DNA from: Patiria miniata
Lineage: Eukaryota > Echinodermata > Asteroidea > Valvatida > Asterinidae
Direction of reading: 5' to 3'
DNA: 64,000 bases
Assembly (NCBI RefSeq): GCF_015706575.1
Contig: NW_024037074.1
Location: forward strand, 31,795,334 to 31,859,333
The position numbers and the translations under genes are program-made. Each line of letters begins with the position of its first letter. Position 1 is the first letter of the stretch. Under the pieces are notes generated by a model, which was not told the DNA's origin, did not search any database, and was given only the letters and a program-made list of their open reading frames with translations. Positions 13,534 through 24,099 of the stretch are shown piece after piece.

Positions 13534-16500
13534 CTAAAGTCTATGTAAAGTATTCTTCTTTTCTTCTGAGCGTTTCTTCTTCTTCTTCTTCTTTTTCTGA
13601 CGCTGGACGATGTGTGATGATGATCTTGACGGTGTGACAATATTTGGCGATTTTGATGATCTGACAATGCGACAATGTGTCGATGTGTCGAAGAAGGAAA
13701 GTATTTCCAAAGTCCAAAACGGCCTCCCTTCTCCCCTTACAGCCGTCCCTTCCCACACTTGTCATAAAAATGAGTAGACACTCCATTGATTGATTTGGAA
13801 ATACTTTGCTCTTGCAATAGTCAGACTTTTCTTGATTGATCCCTAAAGTCTATGTAAAGTATTCTTCTTTTCTTCTCAGCGTTTCTTCTTCTTCTTCTTT
13901 TTCTGACGCTGGACGATGTGTGATGATGATCTTGACGGTGTGACAATATTTGGCGATTTTGATGATGACAATGCGACAATGTGTCGATGTGTCGAAGAAG
14001 GAAAGTATTTCCAAAGTCCAAAACGGCCTCCCTTCTCCCCTTACAGCCGTCCCTTACCACACCTGTCATAAAAATGAGTAGACACTCCATTGATTGATTT
14101 GGAAATACTTTGCTCTTGAAATAGTCAGACTTTTCTTGATTGATCCCTAAAGTCTATGTAAAGTATTCTTCTTTTCTTCTGAGCGTTTCTTCTTCTTCTT
14201 CTTCTTTTTCTGACGCTGGACGATGTGTGATGATGATCTTGACGGTGTGACAATATTTGGCGATTTTGATGATGACAATGCGACAATGTGTCGATGTGTC
14301 GAAGAAGGAAAGTATTTCCAAAGTCCAAAACGGCCTCCCTTCTCCCCTTACAGCCGTCCCTTACCACACCTGTCATAAAAATGAGTAGACACTCCATTGA
14401 TTGATTTGGAAATACTTTGCTCTTGAAATAGTCAGACTTTTCTTGATTGATCCCTAAAGTCTATGTAAAGTATTCTTCTTTTCTGCTGACGTTTCTTCTT
14501 CTTCTTCTTTTTCTGACGCTGGACGATGTGTTATGATGATCTTGACGGTGTGACAATATTTGGCGATTTTGATGATGTGACAATGCGACAATGTGTCGAT
14601 GTGTCGAAGAAGGAAAGTATTTCCAAAGTCCAAAACGGCCTCCCTTCTCCCCTTACAGCCGTCCCTTACCACACCTGTCATAAAAATGAGTAGACACTCC
14701 ATTGATTGATTTGGAAATACTTTGCTCTTGAAATAGTCAGACTTTTCTTGATTGATCCCTAAAGTCTATGTAAAGTATTCTTCTTTTCTTCTGAGCGTTT
14801 CTTCTTCTTCTTCTTTTTCTGACGCTGGACGATGTGTGATGATGATCTTGACGGTGTGACAATATTTGGCGATTTTGATGATGTGACAATGCGACAATGT
14901 GTCGATGTGTCGAAGAAGGAAAGTATTTCCAAAGTCCAAAACGGCCTCCCTTCTCCCCTTACAGCCGTCCCTTACCACACCTGTCATAAAAATGAGTAGA
15001 CACTCCATTGATTGATTTGGAAATACTTTGCTCTTGAAATAGTCAGACTTTTCTTGATTGATCCCTAAAGTCTATGTAAAGTATTCTTCTTTTCTGCTGA
15101 GCGTTTCTTCTTCTTCTTCTTTTTCTGACGCTGGACGATGTGTGATGATGATCTTGACGGTGTGACAATATTTGGCGATTTTGATGATCTGACAATGCGA
15201 CAATGTGTCGATGTGTCGAAGAAGGAAAGTATTTCCAAAGTCCAAAACGGCCTCCCTTCTCCCCTTACAGCCGTCCCTTCCCACACCTGTCATCAAAATG
15301 AGTAGACACTCCATTGATTGATTTGGAAATACTTTGCTCTTGAAATAGTCAGACTTTTCTTGATTGATCCCTAAAGTCTATGTAAAGTATTCTTCTTTTC
15401 TTCTGAGCGTTTCTTCTTCTTCTTCTTTTTCTGACGCTGGACGATGTGTGATGATGATCTTGACGGTGTGACAATATTTGGCGATTTTGATGATGTGACA
15501 ATGCGACAATGTTTCGATGTGTCGAAGACGGAAAGTATTTCCAAAGTCCAGAACGGCCTCCCTTCTCCCCTTACAGCCGTCCCTTACCACACCTGACAAA
15601 AAATGAGTAGACACTCAATTGATTGATTTGGAAATACTTTGCTCTTGAAATAGTCAGACTTTTCTTGATTGATCTCTGCAGTGTATGTAAAGTATTCTTC
15701 TTTTTCTTCTGAGCGTTTCTTCTTCTTCTTCTTTTTCTGACGCTGGACGGTGTGTGATGCTGATCCTGACGGTGTGACAATATTTGGCGATTTTGATGAT
15801 CTGACAATGCGACAATGTGTCGATGTGTCGAAGAAGGAAAGTATTTCCAAAGTCCAAAACGGCCTCCCTTCTCCCCTTACAGCCGTCCCTTACCACACCT
15901 GTCATAAAAATGAGTAGACACTCCATTGATTGATTTGGAAATACTTTGCTCTTGAAATAGTCAGACTTTTCTTGATTGATCCCTAAAGTCTATGTAAAGT
16001 ATTCTTCTTTTCTTCTGAGCGTTTCTTCTTCTTCTTCTTCTTTTTCTGACGCTGGACGATGTGTGATGATGATCTTGACGGTGTGACAATATTTGGCGAT
16101 TTTGATGATCTGACAATGCGACAATGTGTCGATGTGTCGAAGAAGGAAAGTATTTCCAAAGTCCAAAACGGCCTCCCTTCTCCCCTTACAGCCGTCCCTT
16201 CCCACACTTGTCATAAAAATGAGTAGACACTCCATTGATTGATTTGGAAATACTTTGCTCTTGCAATAGTCAGACTTGTCTTGATTGATCCCTAAAGTCT
16301 ATGTAAAGTATTCTTCTTTTCTTCTCAGCGTTTCTTCTTCTCCTTCTTTTTCTGACGCTGGACGATGTGTGATGATGATCTTGACGGTGTGACAATATTT
16401 GGCGATTTTCATGATGACAATGCGACAATGTGTCGATGTGTCGAAGAAGGAAAGTATTTCCAAAGTCCAAAACGGCCTCCCTTCTCCCCTTACAGCCGTC

Positions 16501-18463
16501 CCTTACCACACCTGTCATCAAAATGAGTAGACACTCCATAGATTGATTTGGAAATACTTTGCTCTTGAAATAGTCAGACTTTTCTTGATTGATCCCTAAA
16601 GTCTATGTAAAGTATTCTTCTTTTCTTCTGAGCGTTTCTTCTTCTTCTTCTTCTTTTTCTGACGCTGGACGATGTGTGATGATGATCTTGACGGTGTGAC
16701 AATATTTGGCGATTTTCATGATGACAATGCGACAATGTGTCGATGTGTCGAAGAAGGAAAGTATTTCCAAAGTCCAAAACGGCCTCCCTTCTCCCCTTAC
16801 AGCCGTCCCTTACCACACCTGTCATAAAAATGAGTAGACACTCCATTGATTGATTTGGAAATACTTTGCTCTTGAAATAGTCAGACTTTTCTTGATTGAT
16901 CCCTAAAGTCTATGTAAAGTATTCTTCTTTTCTGCTGACGTTTCTTCTTCTTCTTCTTTTTCTGACGCTGGACGATGTGTTATGATGATCTTGACGGTGT
17001 GACAATATTTGGCGATTTTGATGATGTGACAATGCGACAATGTGTCGATGTGTCGAAGAAGGAAAGTATTTCCAAAGTCCAAAACGGCCTCCCTTCTCCC
17101 CTTACAGCCGTCCCTTACCACACCTGTCATAAAAATGAGTAGACACTCCATTGATTGATTTGGAAATACTTTGCTCTTGAAATAGTCAGACTTTTCTTGA
17201 TTGATCCCTAAAGTCTATGTAAAGTAGTCTTCTTTTCTTCTGAGCGTTTCTTCTTCTTCTTCTTCTTTTTCTGACGCTGGACGATGTGTGATGATGATCT
17301 TGACGGTGTGACAATATTTGGCGATTTTGATGATGTGACAATGCGACAATGTGTCGATGTGTCGAAGAAGGAAAGTATTTCCAAAGTCCAAAACGGCCTC
17401 CCTTCTCCCCTTACAGCCGTCCCTTACCACACCTGTCATAAAAATGAGTAGACACTCCATTGATTGATTTGGAAATACTATGCTCTTGAAATAGTCAGAC
17501 TTTTCTTGATTGATCCCTAAAGTCTATGTAAAGTATTCTTCTTTTCTGCTGAGCGTTTCTTATTCTTCTTCTTTTTCTGACGCTGGACGATGTGTGATGA
17601 TGATCTTGACGGTGTGACAATATTTGGCGATTTTGATGATCTGACAATGCGACAATGTGTCGATGTGTCGAAGAAGGAAAGTATTTCCAAAGTCCAAAAC
17701 GGCCTCCCTTCTCCCCTTACAGCCGTCCCTTCCCACACCTGTCATCAAAATGAGTAGACACTCCATTGATTGATTTGGAAATACTTTGCTCTTGAAATAG
17801 TCAGACTTTTCTTGATTGATCCCTAAAGTCTATGTAAAGTATTCTTCTTTTCTTCTGAGCGTTTCTTCTTCTTCTTCTTTTTCTGACGCTGGACGATGTG
17901 TGATGATGATCTTGACGGTGTGACAATATTTGGCGATTTTGATGATGTGACAATGCGACAATGTTTCGATGTGTCGAAGACGGAAAGTATTTCCAAAGTC
18001 CAGAACGGCCTCCCTTCTCCCCTTACAGCCGTCCCTTACCACACCTGACAAAGAAATGAGTAGACACTCAATTGATTGATTTGGAAATACTTTGCTCTTG
18101 AAATAGTCAGACTTTTCTTGATTGATCTCTGCAGTGTATGTAAAGTATTCTTCTTTTTCTTCTGAGCGTTTCTTCTTCTTCTTCTTTTTCTGACGCTGGA
18201 CGGTGTGTGATGCTGATCCTGACGGTGTGACAATATTTGGCGATTTTGATGATCTGACAATGCGACAATGTGTCGATGTGTCGAAGAAGGAAAGTATTTC
18301 CAAAGTCCAAAACGGCCTCCCTTCTCCCCTTACAGCCGTCCCTTACCACACCTGTCATAAAAATGAGTAGACACTCCATTGATTGATTTGGAAATACTTT
18401 GCTCTTGAAATGGTCAGACTTTTCTTGATTGATCCCTAAAGTCTATGTAAAGTAGTCTTCTTT
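13534..18463. repeat. Two ~2.45-kb higher-order blocks of the satellite
   Basis: Variant signatures recur at a fixed offset of 2449-2452 bp. The CACACTTGTCAT variant at about 13,751 reappears at about 16,200, the GTGTTATGATG variant at about 14,527 at about 16,976, the TTTCTGCTGAGCG unit at about 15,092 at about 17,543, and the CGAAGACGGAAAG unit at about 15,525 at about 17,977. Eight units were thus copied together. A smaller two-unit (612 bp) copy links 12,922 and 13,534. Confidence 0.85.
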
Positions 18464-18670
18464 TTCTTTGATGTTGTCTCCCAGGCTGCTTTGGGTTGGC
18501 CTCTTGATCTTTTGCCCTCCACTTTGTCTGCTAGGATTTTTGCTCTTAACTTCCCAGCACTTTCCCTGGCCATATGTCCGAAGTAGTACAGCTTCCTCGG
18601 GCGGACAGACACGATGAGTCGTTCTTGTGGTAAAATGTCTGTATATCTGTTAACTTTGCTTTTCCAATTG
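18464..18670 (-). mobile_element. Non-LTR retrotransposon C-terminal fragment, copy 1
   Basis: The minus strand reads in frame RPRKLYYFGHMARESAGK, then a basic VEGKRSRGQPKAAWE segment. This is the pattern Y/WFGH(V/M)xR...VxGKRxRGRPxxxW seen near the C-terminus of many LINE-type reverse transcriptases. It is a pattern recognised from memory and the clade is not assigned. It is only about 70 residues, with no polymerase motifs, so it cannot be functional. It replaces part of a satellite unit, and the satellite resumes at CAGACTTTCTTGATTGATCC. Confidence 0.65.
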
Positions 18671-20559
18671 TCAGACTTTCTTGATTGATCCCTAAAGTCT
18701 ATGTAAAGTATTCTTCTTTTCTTCTGAGCGTTTCTTATTCTTCTTCTTTTTCTGACGCTGGACGATGTGTGATGATGATCTTGACGGTGTGACAATATTT
18801 GCCGATTTTGATGATGTGACAATGCGACAATGTGTCGATGTGTCGAAGAAGGAAAGTATTTCCAAAGTCCAAAACGGCCTCCCTTCTCCCCTTACAGCCG
18901 TCCCTTACCACACCTGTCATAAAAATGAGTAGACACTCCATTGATTGATTTGGAAATACTTTGCTCTTGAAATAGTCAGACTTTTCTTGATTGATCCCTT
19001 AAGTCTATGTAAAGTATTCTTCTTTTATTCTCAGCGTTTCTTCTTCTTCTTCTTTTTCTGACGCTGGACGATGTGTTATGATGATCTTGACGGTGTGACA
19101 ATATTTGGCGATTTTGATGATGTGACAATGCGACAATGTGTCGATGTGTCGAAGAAGGAAAGTATTTCCAAAGTCCAAAACGGCCTCCCTTCTCCCCTTA
19201 CAGCCGTCCCTTACCACACCTGTCATAAAAATGAGTAGACACTCCATTGATTGATTTGGAAATACTTTGCTCTTGAAATAGTCAGACTTTTCTTGATTGA
19301 TCCCTAAAGTCTATGTAAAGTAGTCTTCTTTTCTTCTGAGCGTTTCTTCTTCTTCTTCTTCTTTTTCTGACGCTGGACGATGTGTGATGATGATCTTGAC
19401 GGTGTGACAATATTTGGCGATTTTGATGATGTGACAATGCGACAATGTGTCGATGTGTCGAAGAAGGAAAGTATTTCCAAAGTCCAAAACGGCCTCCCTT
19501 CTCCCCTTACAGCCGTCCCTTACCACACCTGTCATAAAAATGAGTAGACACTCCATTGATTGATTTGGAAATACTATGCTCTTGAAATAGTCAGACTTTT
19601 CTTGATTGATCCCTAAAGTCTATGTAAAGTATTCTTCTTTTCTGCTGAGCGTTTCTTATTCTTCTTCTTTTTCTGACGCTGGACGATGTGTGATGATGAT
19701 CTTGACGGTGTGACAATATTTGGCGATTTTGATGATCTGACAATGCGACAATGTGTCGATGTGTCGAAGAAGGAAAGTATTTCCAAAGTCCAAAACGGCC
19801 TCCCTTCTCCCCTTACAGCCGTCCCTTCCCACACCTGTCATCAAAATGAGTAGACACTCCATTGATTGATTTGGAAATACTTTGCTCTTGAAATAGTCAG
19901 ACTTTTCTTGATTGATCCCTAAAGTCTATGTAAAGTATTCTTCTTTTCTTCTGAGCGTTTCTTCTTCTTCTTCTTTTTCTGACGCTGGACGATGTGTGAT
20001 GATGATCTTGACGGTGTGACAATATTTGGCGATTTTGATGATGTGACAATGCGACAATGTTTCGATGTGTCGAAGACGGAAAGTATTTCCAAAGTCCAGA
20101 ACGGCCTCCCTTCTCCCCTTACAGCCGTCCCTTACCACACCTGACAAAGAAATGAGTAGACACTCAATTGATTGATTTGGAAATACTTTGCTCTTGAAAT
20201 AGTCAGACTTTTCTTGATTGATCTCTGCAGTGTATGTAAAGTATTCTTCTTTTTCTTCTGAGCGTTTCTTCTTCTTCTTCTTTTTCTGACGCTGGACGGT
20301 GTGTGATGCTGATCCTGACGGTGTGACAATATTTGGCGATTTTGATGATCTGACAATGCGACAATGTGTCGATGTGTCGAAGAAGGAAAGTATTTCCAAA
20401 GTCCAAAACGGCCTCCCTTCTCCCCTTACAGCCGTCCCTTACCACACCTGTCATAAAAATGAGTAGACACTCCATTGATTGATTTGGAAATACTTTGCTC
20501 TTGAAATAGTCAGACTTTTCTTGATTGATCCCTAAAGTCTATGTAAAGTAGTCTTCTTT
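18671..20559. repeat. Satellite units between the retrotransposon fragments
   Basis: About six units of the 306-bp satellite. From 19,311 on they copy 17,215 onwards at a constant offset of 2096 bp, including the AGTAGTCTTC variant, the TACTATGCTC variant and the GACAAAGAAATGAG unit. The copied block runs on through the next retrotransposon fragment. The units at 18,700-19,250 carry private changes such as TTTGCCGATTTTG and TTTTATTCTCAGC. Confidence 0.93.
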
Positions 20560-20766
20560 TTCTTTGATGTTGTCTCCCAGGCTGCTTTGGGTCGGCCTCT
20601 TGATCTTTTGCCCTCCACTTTGTCTGCTAGGATTTTTGCTCTTAACTTCCCAGCACTTTCCCTGGCCATATGTCCGAAGTAGTACAGCTTCCTCGGGCGG
20701 ACAGACACGATGAGTCGTTCTTGTGGTAAAATGTCTGTATATCTGTTAACTTTGCTTTTCCAATTG
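20560..20766 (-). mobile_element. Non-LTR retrotransposon C-terminal fragment, copy 2
   Basis: Nearly identical to copy 1 and exactly 2096 bp downstream, so it was copied with the flanking satellite rather than inserted independently. The minus strand keeps the FGHMARESAGKL and VEGKRSRGRPKAAW motifs; here the RGRP is intact where copy 1 has RGQP. It is open in frame with the flanking satellite translation on both sides, but no start or catalytic motif makes this a gene. Confidence 0.65.
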
Positions 20767-21423
20767 TCAGACTTTCTTGATTGATCCCTAAAGTCTATGT
20801 AAAGTATTCTTCTTTTCTTCTGAGCGTTTCTTCTTCTTTTTTTTGCTGACGCTGGACGATGTGTGATGATGATCTTGACGATGTGAAAATATTTGGCGAT
20901 TTTGATGATGTGACAATGCGACAATGTGTCGATGTGTCGGAGACGGAAAGTATTTCCAAAGTCCAAAACGGCCTCCCATCTACCCTTACAGCCGTCCCTT
21001 ACCACACCTGTCATAGAAATGAGTAGACACTCCTTTGATTGATTTGGAAATACTTTGCTCTTGAAATAGTCAGACTTTTCTTGATTGATCCCTGCAGTGT
21101 ATGTAAAGTATTCTTCTTTTCTTCTGAGCGTTTCTTCTTCTTCTTTTTTTCTGACGCTGGACGATGTGTGATGAAGATCCTGACGATATAACAATATTTG
21201 GCGATTTTGATGACGTGACAATGTGACAATGTGTCGATGTGTCGAAGAAGGAAAGTATTTTCAAAGTTCAAAACGGCCACCCATCTCCCCTTACAGCCGT
21301 CCCTTACCACACCTGTCAAAGGACTTAGTAGACACTCAATTGATTGATTTGGAAATACTTTGCTCTTAAAACGTCAAACTTTTCTTGATTGATCCCTTAA
21401 GTCTATGTTAAGTAATCTTCTTT
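20767..21423. repeat. Diverged satellite units at the array border
   Basis: Two units with accumulated substitutions, for example TTTTTTTTGCTGACG, GACGATATAACAATATTTGG and CCCATCTACCCTTAC. They are clearly older than the homogenised array to the left. Local minus-strand frames of about 100 codons are read-through of the satellite and not genes. Confidence 0.85.
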
Positions 21424-21627
21424 TTCTTTGATGTTGTCTCCCAGGTTGCTTTTGGTCGGCTTCTTGTTCTTTTGCCCTCCACTTTGCATTCGTGGATACT
21501 ACTAACTCCCCAGCACTTTCCATGGCCAGATGTCGGAAGTAGTACAGCTTTCTCCGGCAGACAGACACGATGAGTCGTGCTTTGGGTATAATGTCTGGAT
21601 TGTGACTTTTTGCTTTTGCAATTGTCT
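21424..21627 (-). mobile_element. Non-LTR retrotransposon fragment, copy 3 (decayed)
   Basis: Same segment as copies 1 and 2, beginning TCTTTGATGTTGTCTCCCAG, but with deletions and frame breaks. The GHMAR region now reads through a TCGGAAGTAGTACAGC variant in a shifted frame. The independent decay shows that this copy predates the 2096-bp duplication. It is followed by another diverged satellite unit. Confidence 0.55.
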
Positions 21628-22104
21628 TACTGTTCTTAATTGATCCCTAAAGTCTATGTAAAGTATTATTCTTTTCTTTTGAGCGTTTCTTCTTTTTTCT
21701 GACGCTGGACGATGAGTGATGATGATCTTGACGATGTGACAATATTTGGCGATTTGGATGATGTGACAATGCGACAATGTGTCGATGTGTCGAAGAACGA
21801 AAGTATTCCCACAGTGCAAAACGGCCTCCCATCTCCCCTTACAGCCGTCCCTTACTACACCAGTCAAGGAGATTAGTAGACACTCAATTGACCCCTAAAG
21901 TCTATGTAAACTATCCTTTTTTCTGAGTTTGTCTTCTTTTACACGATGTTTGATGATGTTTTTGACGATGTGACAATGTTTGGCGATTTTGATGATGTGA
22001 CAAGCGACGATGTGTCGTAGAAAGAAAGTATAGAGAAAAAAAGTTACACATGTTAGTGATCTTTGGCACGCCGTACAGAGGTGTGGATGCTGAGTCCGGT
22101 CTGA
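21628..22104. repeat. Diverged satellite unit and shortened remnant
   Basis: One unit (21,630-21,885) keeps the cassette CGGCCTCCCATCTCCCCTTA. A shortened remnant then keeps only the GACGATGTGACAATG core and ends in GTGTCGTAGAAAGAAAG. The last about 70 bp before copy 4 (GGCACGCCGTACAGAGGTGT) are not in the homogenised unit and may be more of the retrotransposon. Confidence 0.7.
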
Positions 22105-22313
22105 TCTTTGATGTTGTCTTCCCAGGTTCCTTTGGGTCGGTGTCTTGAGCTTTTGCCCACCACTTTGCCTTCTAGGATTGTTGCTCTTAACTTCCCAGCA
22201 CTTTCCCTCGCCATATGTCCGAAGTAGTACAGCTTCCTCCGGTGGACAGACAGGATGAGTCGTTCTTTGGGTAGAATGTCTGGATGTCTGTTAACTTTGC
22301 TCTTGCAATTGTC
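22105..22313 (-). mobile_element. Non-LTR retrotransposon fragment, copy 4
   Basis: Fourth copy, from TCTTTGATGTTGTCTTCCCA to GCTCTTGCAATTGTCAGAC, with private substitutions. Its right end continues into TTTTCTCGATTAATCCCTTAAG, which is shared with the start of satellite units. The retrotransposon fragment and the satellite therefore share a common downstream trunk. Confidence 0.55.
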
Positions 22314-22640
22314 AGACTTTTCTCGATTAATCCCTTAAGTCTATGTAAAGTATTTTTCTTTTCTTCTGAGCGTTTTTACTTCTATTTTTTATGACGCTGG
22401 ACGATGTGTGATGATGTTATTGACGATATCACAATGTTTGGCGATTTTGATGATGTGACAATGCGACAATGTGTCTTTGTGTCAAAGAAGGAAAGTGAAA
22501 AACGGTCTCCCATCTCCCCTTACAGCCGTCCCTTACCACACCTGTCAAAAAAATTGGCAGACTCTTAATTAATCCCAAAAGTCTATGTAAACTATTCTTA
22601 TTTTTCTTCTGAGATTTCTAGGTTTTTTTCATGACGCTGG
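22314..22640. repeat. Last recognisable satellite remnants
   Basis: A diverged unit keeps GACGCTGGACGATGTGTGAT and the cassette at about 22,500-22,545. It is followed by a partial repeat of AAAGTCTATGTAAACTATTC and a final GACGCTGGACAATG at about 22,634. Beyond this the 306-bp unit is no longer traceable. This is the right edge of the array. Confidence 0.75.
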
Positions 22641-22985
22641 ACAATGTTTCAGTGTTGACAGGAAGGAGCATGCATGCAGTTGGCATGTTACTATGCAGTG
22701 TGCATTCTCGTTCTTTATCACCAAGTAAATGCACACCAAACGAAGGAACATTGGGATGTTTGAAAATGACGACGTACAGTTGAGCTTCAAATCTGTCAGC
22801 TTATTTACACGTTCCTGGCACGCGTAGATTATTGTTTTGAACGAGTAACGGTTGCCGACACTTAAGGGAGCTTAACTTGTACCTCCATTGTTTGTTGCAG
22901 ACAGGTTTCAGTCGATCTCGGAATTGGTTGTCGTATTAATAACATGTGGCTGATTCATCTAGCTATCGGCTAATACGCTTATCAG
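22641..22985. other. No gene or repeat recognised
   Basis: Mixed-composition sequence between the satellite and the next repeat zone. I see no open frame of note, no splice-bounded coding and no inverted ends. Confidence 0.5.
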
Positions 22986-24010
22986 TAAGAAGATTGAGAT
23001 CCCTCAAATGATCTCGAAGATGCTGGTTGATGAGGTGATCGAAATATTTACTCCTGATGGAATGGGAAATAAGCTAATAAGCAGACAGTAAGAGGGATCA
23101 GACTTCTCCCCAGAGCCATTGACGAAATAATGATGTAGCGATGTGACGATGTTTTGACGATGTTTGAAGATGTGACGATGTCCAACGATTCCCCAATATT
23201 TGCCGATTTTGGACGATATGACGACTTGAAGATGTGACGATGTGACAATGTGACGACGTGACGATGTTTGCCGATTGTTGTCAATGGGACGATATGACTA
23301 TGTTTGACGCTCTTCGACGATGTTTGACGATGTGACGATGAGTGATGAGACGATTTGGTGATGTGACGATTTGGTGATGTGACGATTTTGCGAAGGTTAT
23401 ATGATCGGTGATTAGAGCTAGGACACCACCAGTAGACCGTTAATGCTGGAAGCCATACTTGACATCAGTTAGAAGATTGAGTTCCTTCAGATGATCTAGA
23501 AGATGTTGGTTGATGCGGCATTCGAACTATTTACTCATGATGGGAAGTAGGCTAATAAGACGACGGTTAGAGGGATATACTTTTCCTCAGCACCATTGAC
23601 GATGTGACGATGTGACGATGCGACGATGCAACGAAGTGACGATGTGTGACAATGTTTCACGATGTGATAATGTTTTACGATGTTTGACGATGAGACGATG
23701 TGACGATTCGACGATTTGAAGATTTTTGGCGATGTTGGATGACGCGACGATTTGGTGATTTTTACGATGATTTGCGATGTATATATCATCGATGGTTAAA
23801 GCTTGGACACCACCAGGAGACCGTGGATGCTGGAGGCCAAACTTGAAATCAGTAAGAAGATTGAGGTCCTTCAAATGATCCAGAAGATGCTAGCTGATGC
23901 GGCATTCGAACTATTTACCTATGGTGGGAAGTAGGCTTATAGGCCGACAGTAAGAGGGATCAGACTACTCCACATCACCTGCGACGATGTGATGATGTTT
24001 GACGCATTTT
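22986..24010. repeat. GACGATGTG short-repeat tracts alternating with a ~110-bp spacer repeat
   Basis: Tracts of imperfect 9-mer repeats (GACGATGTG, GATGATGTG, GACAATGTG) lie at 23,115-23,395 and 23,590-23,770, with a trace at 23,980. Each is preceded by a spacer that includes ATTTACTCATGATGGGAAGTAGGCTAATAAG-like sequence and GAGGGAT. Spacer copies lie at about 22,995-23,100, 23,430-23,580 and 23,810-23,965. The 9-mers match the core of the 306-bp satellite, which suggests shared ancestry. Confidence 0.8.
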
Positions 24011-24099
24011 CATCCTTATGGGCTTGTCTCTGAATTCCTGGATAGGGTTTCATGTTTGTGATGATTTTAAGTGGATGTGCTGATTTTATGTGGAGGAGC

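Larger units (their letters stand above)
1..18463. repeat. Homogenised 306-bp satellite array (left part, open at window edge)
   Basis: About 60 head-to-tail units, most exactly 306 bp apart (for example starts at 4662, 4968, 5274, 5580, 5886). Each unit has a TTC triplet tract, a GATGAT/GACAATGTG-rich core, the cassette GGCCTCCCTTCTCCCCTTAC and an ATTGATTGATTTGGAAATAC stretch. Length variants are mainly 309 bp (one more TTC) and 304 bp (loss of GT in the GATGATGTG core). Minus-strand 80-codon open frames recur in every unit only because 306 is a multiple of three; each stops before the next unit, and there is no sign of translation. I see no CENP-B-like box. Function unknown; a heterochromatic satellite is the simplest reading. 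Confidence 0.97.

Noticed and set aside
280..18303. Dozens of minus-strand open frames of 60-90 codons with near-identical proteins
   Set aside because: They are one satellite unit read in its three frames. They recur because the unit is a multiple of three, there is no independent start context, and the acidic and basic tails are translations of the TTC tract.
20532..21221. Minus-strand open frame of 229 codons
   Set aside because: It joins two satellite units to the retrotransposon fragment by chance frame continuity. It has no start signal and lacks all polymerase motifs.
1..22640. CRISPR-like array
   Set aside because: Units are 306 bp without short repeat/spacer alternation, and the sequence is eukaryotic; this is a satellite.
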